Positions 1-5,954 are shown, numbered from the stretch's first letter. The stretch is 10,380 bases of DNA from Elusimicrobiota bacterium (GCA_012514595.1 JAAYZZ010000169.1:1-10380), one strand, 5' to 3'. Translations and numbers: made by a program. The notes: generated by a model not told the origin, from the sequence alone.

Positions 1-300
1 CAAGACATCGCCGTGTCCAAATTCCCCTGGAGCGCCTCGGGCCGCGCCCTCACCCTCAACCGCACCGACGGGATGACCAAGATCATTGCAGACAAAAACA
101 CGGGCGTTGTTCTGGGTGTCGGGATCGTCGGCGTGGGCGCCGGGGACCTGATATCGGAAGGCGCGCTGGCAGTCGAGAATAAATTAAAAGTCCAAAAGCT
201 CGCCCTCACCATTCATCCTCATCCAACGCTCTCGGAAACGCTCATGGAGGCGGCCGAGGGGATCTTTGGGACTCCGACGCACATCTTGAGAAATAAATAG
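1..300 (+). CDS. lpdA: Dihydrolipoamide dehydrogenase, C-terminal end (5' partial)
   Basis: This is the C-terminal part of a dihydrolipoyl dehydrogenase (E3), the FAD flavoenzyme that reoxidises dihydrolipoamide with NAD+ in 2-oxoacid dehydrogenase or glycine cleavage complexes. The reading frame is open from base 1, so the gene begins outside the window; 99 residues are visible and end in TAG at 298-300. The visible part is the dimerisation domain. It contains the family signature HPHPTLSE at visible residues 72-79, in which the second His (74) and Glu (79) form the catalytic His-Glu dyad that in the dimer serves the partner subunit's disulfide. The stretch TKIIADKNTGVVLG before it is also typical. 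The FAD- and NAD-binding domains and the redox CxxxxC motif lie upstream and cannot be checked. Its stop codon lies inside a palindrome shared with the convergent DUF3137 gene. Confidence 0.93.
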   Translation, partial: QDIAVSKFPWSASGRALTLNRTDGMTKIIADKNTGVVLGVGIVGVGAGDLISEGALAVENKLKVQKLALTIHPHPTLSETLMEAAEGIFGTPTHILRNK

Positions 301-320
301 GGACTGTCCCTATTTATTTC
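290..320. terminator. 31-bp perfect palindrome between convergent genes, probable bidirectional terminator
   Basis: Bases 290-304 and 306-320 are exact reverse complements around a central T at 305. The arms have an AT-rich outer part and a GGGAC/GTCCC inner part, so each transcribed strand gives a stable hairpin with a U-rich 3' arm. The TAG stop of lpdA (298-300) lies in the left arm and the TAA stop of the convergent DUF3137 gene (314-316) in the right arm. A role as a shared terminator is inferred. The compact GGGACTGTCCC core also resembles REP-type palindromes that spread with REP-associated tyrosine transposases; no such transposase is in the window. Confidence 0.7.
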
Positions 321-1246
321 CCCCAGATGCGCACGTTCAGGTTCAGGTCCTCGACCATGGACAGGACAAAGGTGAGATCATCAAAATACGACTTGATGGC
401 CGAATAATCCAACAATGTCCGGAAAACATTCGGCTCAAAGAGGTCCCGTGAATAGGCCAGGGCCACATAGATCCTGTTGTCCAGAAACGCCAGGGAGATC
501 TGCCGTCCCGCCTTCTTACGGAAATCCACAAGCCTGGCCATGAAACTCGTCGAGAGAATATACCTGGCCTCGACCTGATCGCTCGAAAAGACCGCGAACA
601 GCTTCTCGAAATCCGGGTCCTCCAGCTTCACCAGTTCCCCCCGCGAACGGTCTTGGGACTGAAGCCAGGTCCCCACACCACCGAGCAAATTCTCGGCCGT
701 ATCCGCAAGCACATAGGTCCGTCCCGGAAAATTCTTGTTAAAGTCGGCGATAAAGAAAAGACCCCGAAAGATCGTGTGCTCAGTGCGATGCCCCTTCGAA
801 TCGTGCGTGACATACTTGGCGTGGACCTCAGAGAACCGGAGCCGCGTCTCCCCGATCCGTCCCTGCACCTGGTCCTCACGGTCATACTCGTCGATCCCCT
901 GCAAAAAAAGACGACTATACTCGAACTCCTTCTGAGAGATCCCGGAATCCTTGTTATAGGAAAGGCCCGGACTGATGAAGTGAACGATCCGCGTCAGAAT
1001 GTCCGCCTTGAAATCCCCCCGGAACTGTCGAGTGGACCAATATTGAACGATCCACCCGATGACAACCGTGAAGAAAAGGACCTGGATATTCCTGAAGATC
1101 AGGAGCAGGACAAGACTGAGCCCCCCGATCATGGCCCACCAGGTCCAGATCTGTTGCAAGGCCTTCTTGCGGACCTCCTCGTGAGGCGCCAGCGCCGGGA
1201 CCAGTTCGGTGTTGAAAAAGTTATAGAATTCCTCTGACGTGCGCAT
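314..1246 (-). CDS. DUF3137 family membrane protein
   Basis: This 310-aa protein matches the DUF3137 family, whose function is unknown. A short polar N-terminus (about 1-30) is followed by two transmembrane helices close together (about 33-52 and 54-70), then a long soluble domain. Family hallmarks are visible: FRGLFFIADFNKNFPGRTYV (160-179), LVKLEDPDFEKLFAVFSSDQVEARYIL (205-231) and the late stretch ISLAFLDNRIYVAL...LFEP (250-272). The ATG at 1246 is supported by a Shine-Dalgarno AGGAG a few bases upstream. It follows lemA on the same strand, and DUF3137 genes commonly sit beside lemA, which suggests a functional link at the inner membrane. The two genes are separated here by about 175 nt containing a fold-back repeat element, so co-transcription is likely but not certain. 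Family assignment is by recall of the motif pattern; no biochemical role is claimed. Confidence 0.85.
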   Translation of the reverse strand: MRTSEEFYNFFNTELVPALAPHEEVRKKALQQIWTWWAMIGGLSLVLLLIFRNIQVLFFTVVIGWIVQYWSTRQFRGDFKADILTRIVHFISPGLSYNKDSGISQKEFEYSRLFLQGIDEYDREDQVQGRIGETRLRFSEVHAKYVTHDSKGHRTEHTIFRGLFFIADFNKNFPGRTYVLADTAENLLGGVGTWLQSQDRSRGELVKLEDPDFEKLFAVFSSDQVEARYILSTSFMARLVDFRKKAGRQISLAFLDNRIYVALAYSRDLFEPNVFRTLLDYSAIKSYFDDLTFVLSMVEDLNLNVRIWGK

Positions 1247-1275
1247 GGGGGCTCCTGGGAAAAAGATACGAGACG

Positions 1276-1424
1276 CTTGGCACTAGAAAGACCAAAAAGA
1301 ACCCAAGAAAAGCAAAGAAGACAAATCCAAGGCTAAAAAAATCTTCCTCTTTAGCCTTTCCGCTATTTATCTTCTCAACCCCTCAACTTTTCTAGTGCCC
1401 AGCTCCTAATGGCTAGCGCCTTTA
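1276..1424. repeat. Fold-back spacer element, copy 1 (lemA/DUF3137 junction)
   Basis: This intergenic stretch has conserved ends shared with a second copy at 3308-3465. The left end is CTTGGCACTAGA (1276-1287), identical to 3308-3319. The right end (1391-1424) aligns with 3431-3465 at 29 of 35 columns. The two ends are inverted to each other: GGCACTAGAAA at 1279-1289 is the exact reverse complement of 1389-1399. The interior is purine-rich on the left and pyrimidine-rich on the right, so the whole unit can fold back. The right edge coincides with the TAA stop codon of lemA (1422-1424). It resembles a non-coding mobile or structural repeat; its nature is inferred. Confidence 0.6.
1329..1358. 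terminator. Internal hairpin of the lemA/DUF3137 spacer, possible weak terminator
   Basis: AAGGCTAAA (1329-1337) and TTTAGCCTT (1350-1358) form a 9-bp perfect stem with a 12-nt loop. It lies downstream of the lemA stop within the fold-back element. On the minus strand no clear U-run follows the stem, so it may only attenuate transcription into the DUF3137 gene or protect the lemA 3' end. Confidence 0.3.
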
Positions 1425-1982
1425 TTTCTTAAACAGCTCCTTTACATTCACATTCCCGCGCTCGGCCTCGGCCGCGGTGAAGACGACCTTACGTTGATAG
1501 TTCATCATCCCCGCCATGATGCTCGTGGGGAACATCTCGATGGCATTGTTATAGTCCACGACCGACGCGTTATATGCGCGACGGGCGGCCGAGATCTGCT
1601 CCTCGGTCTCGTTGAGCGCGGCCTGCAGCTGCAGGAAATTCTGGTTGGCCTTGAGATCCGGATAGTTCTCCACCGCCACCATGATCCCGCCCAGGGTCTT
1701 GGTGATCTTCTGGTCGAGCTCCGCGGTCTCCTGGGGCGAAAGCCCACCCGAAACAGCGCGCGCCCGCATCTCCGTCAGCCCCACGAGCGTCTTCTGCTCA
1801 TGCTGCATGTACTGCTGGACCGAGGCCACCAGGTTCGGGATAAGGTCATACCTCTTCTTGAGCATCGTATCAATGCTCGCAAAGGCATTCTCGACCTGGT
1901 TCTTTTTGGCGATGAGACCATTGTACATGCCCATCACCACGAGCCCGACGACAACAAGAACGATCAATAAAACCATCCCCAT
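1422..1982 (-). CDS. lemA: LemA family protein
   Basis: This 186-aa protein belongs to the LemA family: a single N-terminal membrane anchor followed by a long helical domain whose cellular role is not settled. The anchor is residues 1-20 (hydrophobic, Val/Leu/Met-rich), followed by YNGLIAKKNQVENAF, then LKKRYDLIPNLVASVQQYMQHE (41-62), the central ENYPDLKANQNFLQLQ (105-120) and AARRAYNASVVDYNNAIEMFP (132-152), all family-typical. Length is normal. The start at 1982 has a strong GGAGGAG Shine-Dalgarno immediately upstream; a second in-frame ATG two codons in is possible. It begins 19 nt after the DUF192 lipoprotein gene and precedes DUF3137. LemA genes often neighbour M48 proteases, as here, which supports an envelope-linked role. 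Its TAA stop is the first codon of the adjoining fold-back repeat. Confidence 0.93.
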   Translation of the reverse strand: MGMVLLIVLVVVGLVVMGMYNGLIAKKNQVENAFASIDTMLKKRYDLIPNLVASVQQYMQHEQKTLVGLTEMRARAVSGGLSPQETAELDQKITKTLGGIMVAVENYPDLKANQNFLQLQAALNETEEQISAARRAYNASVVDYNNAIEMFPTSIMAGMMNYQRKVVFTAAEAERGNVNVKELFKK

Positions 1983-2001
1983 AACTCCTCCTCTTTTTCC
2001 G

Positions 2002-2496
2002 TTAACGAATCTGCCTCAAATCTAGCACATCCCCAAGACGCAGACCAATCTTTTCTGACTCCTTTGCCGCGACCTCCAGGACATATTTCGACGGGGCCGG
2101 AGGCCTCGCCACCGGGCACGGATCCTGTTGGCAGGGCGGAAGATCGGAGACGATATGCACGACCCTCTGCCCCTCGTCCGCCCAGATGACATCGATCGGG
2201 AAGGCCATGTTCTTCATCCAGAAGGCATGGGGAGCAGGGCTCTCGAAAATGAAGAGCATACCCTCCCCGGACTGAAGCCCCTCCCGGAACATGAGCCCCC
2301 GCTCGCGGGACCGGGGAGTCTCCGCGATCTCGACGGAATAGCAATGTCCCTTAAGACAGACGCACGGGCCGGGCCGGGAGGCCTGGCAACCGGACAGAAA
2401 AAGCGCAGAGCACAGAGCACAGAACCCGAAGAAAAAGAAACCCCAGGGTCTCCTCTCTGGTCTTCCCGCTCTGGAAGCCCCGCTCTTATCTCCCAT
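2002..2496 (-). CDS. DUF192 family lipoprotein
   Basis: This 164-aa protein has a lipoprotein signal peptide and a DUF192 domain; function is unknown for the family. The signal has an Arg-rich n-region (to about residue 16), a hydrophobic core FFFFGFCALCSALF and the lipobox LSGC with the lipidated Cys at 37. Gln follows the Cys, so the +2 Asp inner-membrane retention signal of enterobacteria is absent. DUF192 motifs: GLMFRE (67-72), GMLFIFE (79-85), HAFWMKNMAFPIDVIW (90-105), a PC-x4-PC pair (120-127) and YVLEVAA (138-144). The start at 2496 has a GGAGG Shine-Dalgarno and overlaps the end of the M48 gene by 11 nt, so translation is probably coupled. Oddly, the codons of the signal core are a 7-bp tandem repeat (2403-2423) of the type found in the intergenic spacers. 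Confidence 0.88.
   Translation of the reverse strand: MGDKSGASRAGRPERRPWGFFFFGFCALCSALFLSGCQASRPGPCVCLKGHCYSVEIAETPRSRERGLMFREGLQSGEGMLFIFESPAPHAFWMKNMAFPIDVIWADEGQRVVHIVSDLPPCQQDPCPVARPPAPSKYVLEVAAKESEKIGLRLGDVLDLRQIR
2403..2423. repeat. Three tandem heptamers (GCRCAGA) inside a signal-peptide coding region
   Basis: GCGCAGA, GCACAGA and GCACAGA follow one another directly on the plus strand. On the minus strand they are translated as the CALCSAL part of the DUF192 lipoprotein signal peptide. The unit matches the GCACAGG unit of the M48 gene array (3262-3289), apart from its last base, and one unit (GCACAGG) recurs in the comF/lptF spacer at 6765-6771. Confidence 0.65.
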
Positions 2497-3322
2497 CCGC
2501 CCCCTCCCCGGTCATGCGGACCCAGTCCCGATAGCTCATCTCGCCGGTAATGACCTGGTTCGCGGCCGCGATCCTCTGATGGACATACGGATGCGTCCGG
2601 CCGTAATACTTGGGACGGATCGGCTGCTTACGGTCATACTCGCGCAAGGTCTCCAGCATCCGGACCATGGCCCCGGGATCATATCCGGCGGCCTTCAGGT
2701 ATTTCACCCCGAGGGCATCGGCCTCGAGCTCATCCGCCTGGGAATACTGGAAGAACATGGCATTCGTCGCGGCATTGATCCCTCCGGCGAGCCGACCGTC
2801 GACCTGCATCGCGCTCACGACCGCCACGATGTTCGCATAAGAGGCCTGCAGACGCTTGATGCTGTGACGCGCCACAACATGCGCGAGCTCATGGGCCACA
2901 ACGGCCGCGAGCTGATCGTCCTCTTTCACGTGGCGCATCAGATCCAAAAAGACATAGACATACCCCCCCGGGAGCGACACGGCATTGACCACATCCTCCC
3001 CCGGCTTTTTGTCTTTTTCCTTCGGGTCGATCACCTTGGCGACATGGACGAGGTCCCTGCGCCCGACCACGGGAACAAGTTTTCCGAGGACCCCACCGAG
3101 ACGTTCATTCTCCGGGACATCCTCCACGACGACAAAACCCTCCTCGATCTCACGGGCGACCGCGGCGCCGATCGCGACCTCGCGGTCCGTCGAATAAATG
3201 GTCGTTTCCTGGGAGGAGGTCGCGGGATTGAAACTGGTGGACAGGCCGCTGCATGAGGAAAGGCACAGGGCACAGGACACAAGACACAAGAAGAGAGGCC
3301 CTAGGCACTTGGCACTAGACAC
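2486..3322 (-). CDS. M48 family zinc metalloprotease, lipoprotein (GTG start proposed)
   Basis: This is a periplasmic, membrane-anchored M48-type peptidase resembling the BepA/LoiP-like lipoprotein group rather than the multi-pass HtpX. From the proposed GTG at 3320-3322 it has 278 residues. Numbered from the longer ATG at 3424, the zinc motif is HELAH (178-182), the third ligand is E232 in DELEADALGV, and THPYVHQR (277-284) is the usual C-terminal signature. A lipobox LSSC (Cys58 in long numbering) follows a hydrophobic core. I prefer GTG because it gives a normal 23-residue lipoprotein signal with a Lys in the n-region, whereas ATG 3424 adds 34 residues read out of a repeat element. Neither start has a good Shine-Dalgarno. 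The 3' end overlaps the DUF192 gene by 11 nt. Likely role: degradation or quality control of envelope proteins; the substrate is unknown. Confidence 0.88.
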   Translation of the reverse strand: MSSAKCLGPLFLCLVSCALCLSSCSGLSTSFNPATSSQETTIYSTDREVAIGAAVAREIEEGFVVVEDVPENERLGGVLGKLVPVVGRRDLVHVAKVIDPKEKDKKPGEDVVNAVSLPGGYVYVFLDLMRHVKEDDQLAAVVAHELAHVVARHSIKRLQASYANIVAVVSAMQVDGRLAGGINAATNAMFFQYSQADELEADALGVKYLKAAGYDPGAMVRMLETLREYDRKQPIRPKYYGRTHPYVHQRIAAANQVITGEMSYRDWVRMTGEGADGR

Positions 3323-3324
3323 TC
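3262..3324. repeat. Heptamer arrays overlapping the M48 signal peptide
   Basis: Four tandem 7-mers run from 3262 to 3289 (GGCACAG twice, then GACACAA twice). After a 14-nt break, three more run from 3304 to 3324 (GGCACTT, GGCACTA, GACACTC). Read on the minus strand they encode the start codon region and hydrophobic core of the M48 lipoprotein signal peptide. The second array forms the left end of the fold-back element copy 2. Confidence 0.7.
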
Positions 3325-3465
3325 GAAAGAACGGAAAAAAGAAAGAGCCGAGACGCGAAAAAGAGCAGGAATATCTTTTCAAGCTCTCTTGCCGCCTTTT
3401 TCCTTCAGCCTCTTGGCTCTTCATTCTTCTTTTAGTGCCCAGTGCCTAGTGGCTCAGTGCCTTTA
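3308..3465. repeat. Fold-back spacer element, copy 2 (maf/M48 junction)
   Basis: This is the second copy of the element at 1276-1424. Left end CTTGGCACTAGA (3308-3319) is identical. Both left ends continue into an A-rich block (AAAGA...AAAAAGAA). The right end holds four tandem 7-mers, AGTGCCC, AGTGCCT, AGTGGCT and CAGTGCC (3434-3461), which are the reverse complement of the left-end GGCACTN unit. Internal AAGAGCC (3343-3349) can pair with GGCTCTT (3415-3421) inside a purine/pyrimidine fold-back. The right edge ends exactly in the maf stop codon (3463-3465), in the same GCCT-TTA register as copy 1 at lemA. The ATG at 3424, an alternative M48 start, lies inside it. Confidence 0.65.
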
Positions 3466-4044
3466 GAGGACCCTTACCCCGAAATCCCTGAGCATCCGGG
3501 TGAGCTTGGCAATAGGAAGCCCAACGACATTGAAATAACACCCTTCGATCCGCGGGATGAAAAGGCCGCCCCGGCCCTCGATATCAAAGCCCCCCGCCTT
3601 GTCCATCGGCGGGACCAGGCGGTGATACCTCCGGATCTCCCGATCGCTCAGCCTGGTCATGAAGACCTTTGTCTTTTCGTAATCGATCCGCACACGACCT
3701 GTGGCCGTATCCACGACGGCGATCCCGGTATAGACCCAGTGGGGTTCTGCCATCAGTTTTTTCAGATGCCGCCGGGCGGCCTTGAGGTTCCCCGGCTTGA
3801 GGACCAGATGGCCGCGGGAAAAGACGACCGTATCCGCGCCGATGACCAGGGCCTCCCCCCCGCGCAGGCCTCCGGCCACATCCAGGGCCTTCAAAAGGGC
3901 ATTGTCGCGCACGAGATCGGCGACATTCGTTGTGATCGTCTCGATCTCCTGGGCCTGGGATGTCCGCACGGAGAAGGGGACGCCGAGGACCTTCATGAGC
4001 TTGCGACGCTGGGGAGAACGCGAGGCGAGGATGATCTTCTTCAT
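3463..4044 (-). CDS. maf: Maf family nucleoside triphosphate pyrophosphatase
   Basis: This 193-aa protein is a Maf/HAM1-fold nucleotide pyrophosphatase, a cytoplasmic enzyme that hydrolyses (often modified) NTPs or dTTP/UTP to the monophosphate and PPi. Visible motifs: the N-terminal ASRSPQRRKLM (7-17; the usual SxSPRR has Gln at the first Arg position here), GADTVV (69-74, metal-binding Asp71), LKP (82-84), VYTGIAVVD (104-112), DKAGGFDIEG (148-157, usually DKAGAYGIQG) and NVVGLP (172-177). Length is normal. The start ATG overlaps the pyrE stop as ATGA, with AAGGA upstream inside pyrE, so translation is coupled. The altered residues do not remove the acidic catalytic positions I can identify; whether it prefers dTTP/UTP or 7-methyl-GTP cannot be decided from the sequence. 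Confidence 0.93.
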   Translation of the reverse strand: MKKIILASRSPQRRKLMKVLGVPFSVRTSQAQEIETITTNVADLVRDNALLKALDVAGGLRGGEALVIGADTVVFSRGHLVLKPGNLKAARRHLKKLMAEPHWVYTGIAVVDTATGRVRIDYEKTKVFMTRLSDREIRRYHRLVPPMDKAGGFDIEGRGGLFIPRIEGCYFNVVGLPIAKLTRMLRDFGVRVL

Positions 4045-4589
4045 AGGAATTCCTTCGCCTCGAAAAGAGAGACCAAAGGAACCCCCCGAGCGGCCAGGGC
4101 CTCGCGGGCCCCGTCCTGACGGTCAATGAGACAGGCGCACACCACCGGCTTCAGCCCGTCGAGAGCGAGGGCATCGATGGCATGCACAAAAGCCTTTCCG
4201 GTTGTCGCCACGTCGTCGATCACAACGATCCTGTCCTCTGCGGTCAAGGCCGGCCCCTCGATCATGCGGCCCTTGCCGTGCCCCTTGGCCTCCTTGCGGA
4301 TGATGAAGGTCTTGACCGGCCTCCCGTCGAGAAAGCTCATGGCCCCCACCGCCCCCACCATCGGGTCCGCCCCCAGGGTCGGTCCGCCGATCGCGGTTGG
4401 GGCCTTGTCCTTCACCAGCTCATGGATCAGCCTTCCGCACAGAAAGGCCCCTTCGGCGGACAGCGTCACCAGACGGGCGTCCAGATAATAATTGCTCTTC
4501 TTGCCGGAGGAAAGCGTGAAATCCCCGTAGGAGAAGGCCTGGGCCTTCAAGATATCATACAGCCGTTTCTTTTGTTCCTGCGTCGTCAT
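4041..4589 (-). CDS. pyrE: Orotate phosphoribosyltransferase
   Basis: PyrE joins orotate and PRPP to form orotidine 5'-monophosphate in de novo pyrimidine synthesis, in the cytoplasm as a dimer. The 182-aa protein shows SSGKKSNYYLDAR (27-39), the substrate-loop region IGGPTLGADPMVGAV (67-81), the flexible catalytic loop RKEAKGHGKG (98-107) followed by MIEG, and the PRPP-binding signature IVVIDDVATTGKA (121-133). Length fits the short bacterial and archaeal PyrE forms. The start at 4589 has an AAGGAG Shine-Dalgarno 5 nt upstream. It follows the small secreted-protein gene by 23 nt and overlaps maf by 4 nt. No attenuator-like leader is evident before pyrE, so it is probably expressed from the promoter upstream of the outer-membrane protein gene. 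Confidence 0.96.
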   Translation of the reverse strand: MTTQEQKKRLYDILKAQAFSYGDFTLSSGKKSNYYLDARLVTLSAEGAFLCGRLIHELVKDKAPTAIGGPTLGADPMVGAVGAMSFLDGRPVKTFIIRKEAKGHGKGRMIEGPALTAEDRIVVIDDVATTGKAFVHAIDALALDGLKPVVCACLIDRQDGAREALAARGVPLVSLFEAKEFL

Positions 4590-4612
4590 ACAGCTCCTTC
4601 GTCACCGGACCT

Positions 4613-4927
4613 TTAATTCAATTCGGGAGGAATTTCCATCTTCCTGCGGTGGATCTCAAAGAGAAGCTCCAGTCGGTACTTGAGAAGCTCCTTGAACCGC
4701 AGATACTCTTTCGGCGTGAAATTATTTGTGGAATGGAACGTCTTGACCGCCTCCATCTCCACCAGGACATCAATATAATTGTCGATCAGTCTCCCGTCGG
4801 AGAGCGCCGAGATGTCCGCCCTCTTGAGGATGGCCAGCTCCTCACTCGGATACGCGGCCTGGGCCACGGGCATCTGCCCCAAACTAAGAATCATCAACAA
4901 AAAAACACCCATCAGAATCCGTCCCAT
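4613..4927 (-). CDS. Small secreted protein of unknown function
   Basis: I do not recognise a family for this 104-aa protein. The N-terminus is a clear Sec signal peptide: Arg3, a hydrophobic stretch LMGVFLLMILSLGQMPV and an AQA|AY cleavage site near residue 24. The mature part of about 80 residues is charged and probably mostly helical (EELAILKRADISAL; EYLRFKELLKYRLELLFEIHRRKMEI), with no Cys, so it is likely a small periplasmic protein. The start has a strong TAGGAGG Shine-Dalgarno that overlaps the stop codon of the upstream outer-membrane protein gene (10 nt between stop and start), a typical coupled arrangement. That close junction suggests it acts with the barrel protein, but this is inference only. 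Confidence 0.75.
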   Translation of the reverse strand: MGRILMGVFLLMILSLGQMPVAQAAYPSEELAILKRADISALSDGRLIDNYIDVLVEMEAVKTFHSTNNFTPKEYLRFKELLKYRLELLFEIHRRKMEIPPELN

Positions 4928-4937
4928 GAGACGCCTC

Positions 4938-5930
4938 CTAGAATAGGATCCCCATCTTCATCCCGAACTCTACCGTACTATTCGTGGGTTCCATGCCCCC
5001 GTAGGCGACCTCGGAATCCTCGATATTCCAATAACGGACAAAAGGTTCCAGAGAGACACCCACCGGTCCTGTCGCGTTCTTGAGGCGGATCGCCCCCTGC
5101 AGACCATACCCTTCATTCTGAACATTCTTCGGGACCCGCCCCGACACATCCTCGATGAAACTTTTCTGATGCCCGTAAAGAAAGATATCGAATTCGCCGT
5201 TCAGCCCCACGGTCCACCCGCCTCCCAAACGGGCCCCGACATCAAGACCAACGGGAAGATAATAATATTCCGAAGTCCTTTTATATCCGCTCAACTGATA
5301 AGTGTTCCCTAAATAATCAAATGTCCCGACGGAGTCCGTCGAATCATCATGCAGGAACCGCATCCCGAACCCCACGTAAGGGGTGGCATAAAGCGCCCCT
5401 TGTTCGTATTCTTTAGCGGCCAGGGCCCGCGCCTCCCAGACATAATCCTTCACATCATTGAGGACAAGGGTCGAAACAAAATTCCCGGCCCCATCCTGGA
5501 CCCCGCCGTCGTAATCCAGATCCGCCCAGGCATACCGCATCTCGAAACGAAAAAGATCGACAAACGGCTTCACCGCAGGATCCAGATACACGGGGCGAAA
5601 AGTATGGACCAGATACAGACCATAAAACTTTCCCTCGAGGTCCATGAAATGCTCGCCACCCACGAGCTCTTCATAACGGTACGTATACGCCTCAAGCCCC
5701 ATCTCGGTCTCATGGATCTTTTTCCCTTCGGTCTTTGCAGACGACGGAGCAGAAACTACCGGCTTCGAGACCGGGACTTCTGGGGAAGACACCGGGCGAC
5801 GGAACCCTTCATACTGATCCAAGGCCTCTTTGGCCGCAAAATACTGTTCTCCCGTGCTCGGGGCCGCAAACAAAACCCCGGGACAACACAGAAAAAGGAA
5901 TGAAGAAATAAGAACAAATGAACGGAACAT
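4938..5930 (-). CDS. Predicted outer-membrane beta-barrel protein
   Basis: This 330-aa protein has a Sec signal peptide (hydrophobic FVLISSFLFLCCPGVLFA, cleavage near residue 22-23), a Ser/Pro/Lys-rich linker (about 45-75), and then a domain made of alternating aromatic and hydrophobic strands separated by polar turns, such as YATPYVGFGMRFLHDD, YYYLPVGLDVGARLGGGWTVGL and GYGLQGAIRLKN. It ends in GMKMGILF; a terminal Phe is the usual last-strand signal recognised by the BAM complex. The protein was not assigned to a named porin family. The start at 5930 has an AAGGAAG Shine-Dalgarno and a promoter-like sequence just upstream (5955-5983). It is the first gene of the long minus-strand run, directly followed by a small secreted protein. 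Confidence 0.75.
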   Translation of the reverse strand: MFRSFVLISSFLFLCCPGVLFAAPSTGEQYFAAKEALDQYEGFRRPVSSPEVPVSKPVVSAPSSAKTEGKKIHETEMGLEAYTYRYEELVGGEHFMDLEGKFYGLYLVHTFRPVYLDPAVKPFVDLFRFEMRYAWADLDYDGGVQDGAGNFVSTLVLNDVKDYVWEARALAAKEYEQGALYATPYVGFGMRFLHDDSTDSVGTFDYLGNTYQLSGYKRTSEYYYLPVGLDVGARLGGGWTVGLNGEFDIFLYGHQKSFIEDVSGRVPKNVQNEGYGLQGAIRLKNATGPVGVSLEPFVRYWNIEDSEVAYGGMEPTNSTVEFGMKMGILF

Positions 5931-5954
5931 TGCTTCCTTTCTATGGATAAATAT

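Noticed and set aside
653..1237. 194-aa open frame on the plus strand opposite the DUF3137 gene
   Set aside because: Antisense shadow of a well-supported gene; composition is Pro/Arg/Asp-rich, no ribosome site, no recognisable domain.
2579..3256. 225-aa plus-strand open frame opposite the M48 gene
   Set aside because: Mirror of a GC-rich coding gene with His/Asp/Arg-rich translation; the minus frame has the HELAH motif and lipobox.
2486..3322. Identity as HtpX
   Set aside because: HtpX has several membrane helices around the HExxH motif; this protein has a single lipoprotein signal and an otherwise soluble domain.
3262..3324. Possible CRISPR array
   Set aside because: Units are 7 bp and directly adjacent with no spacers; no cas genes present.
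3442..4119. 225-aa plus-strand open frame opposite maf
   Set aside because: Overlaps the whole of maf, whose motifs are clear; no family features in the antisense frame.
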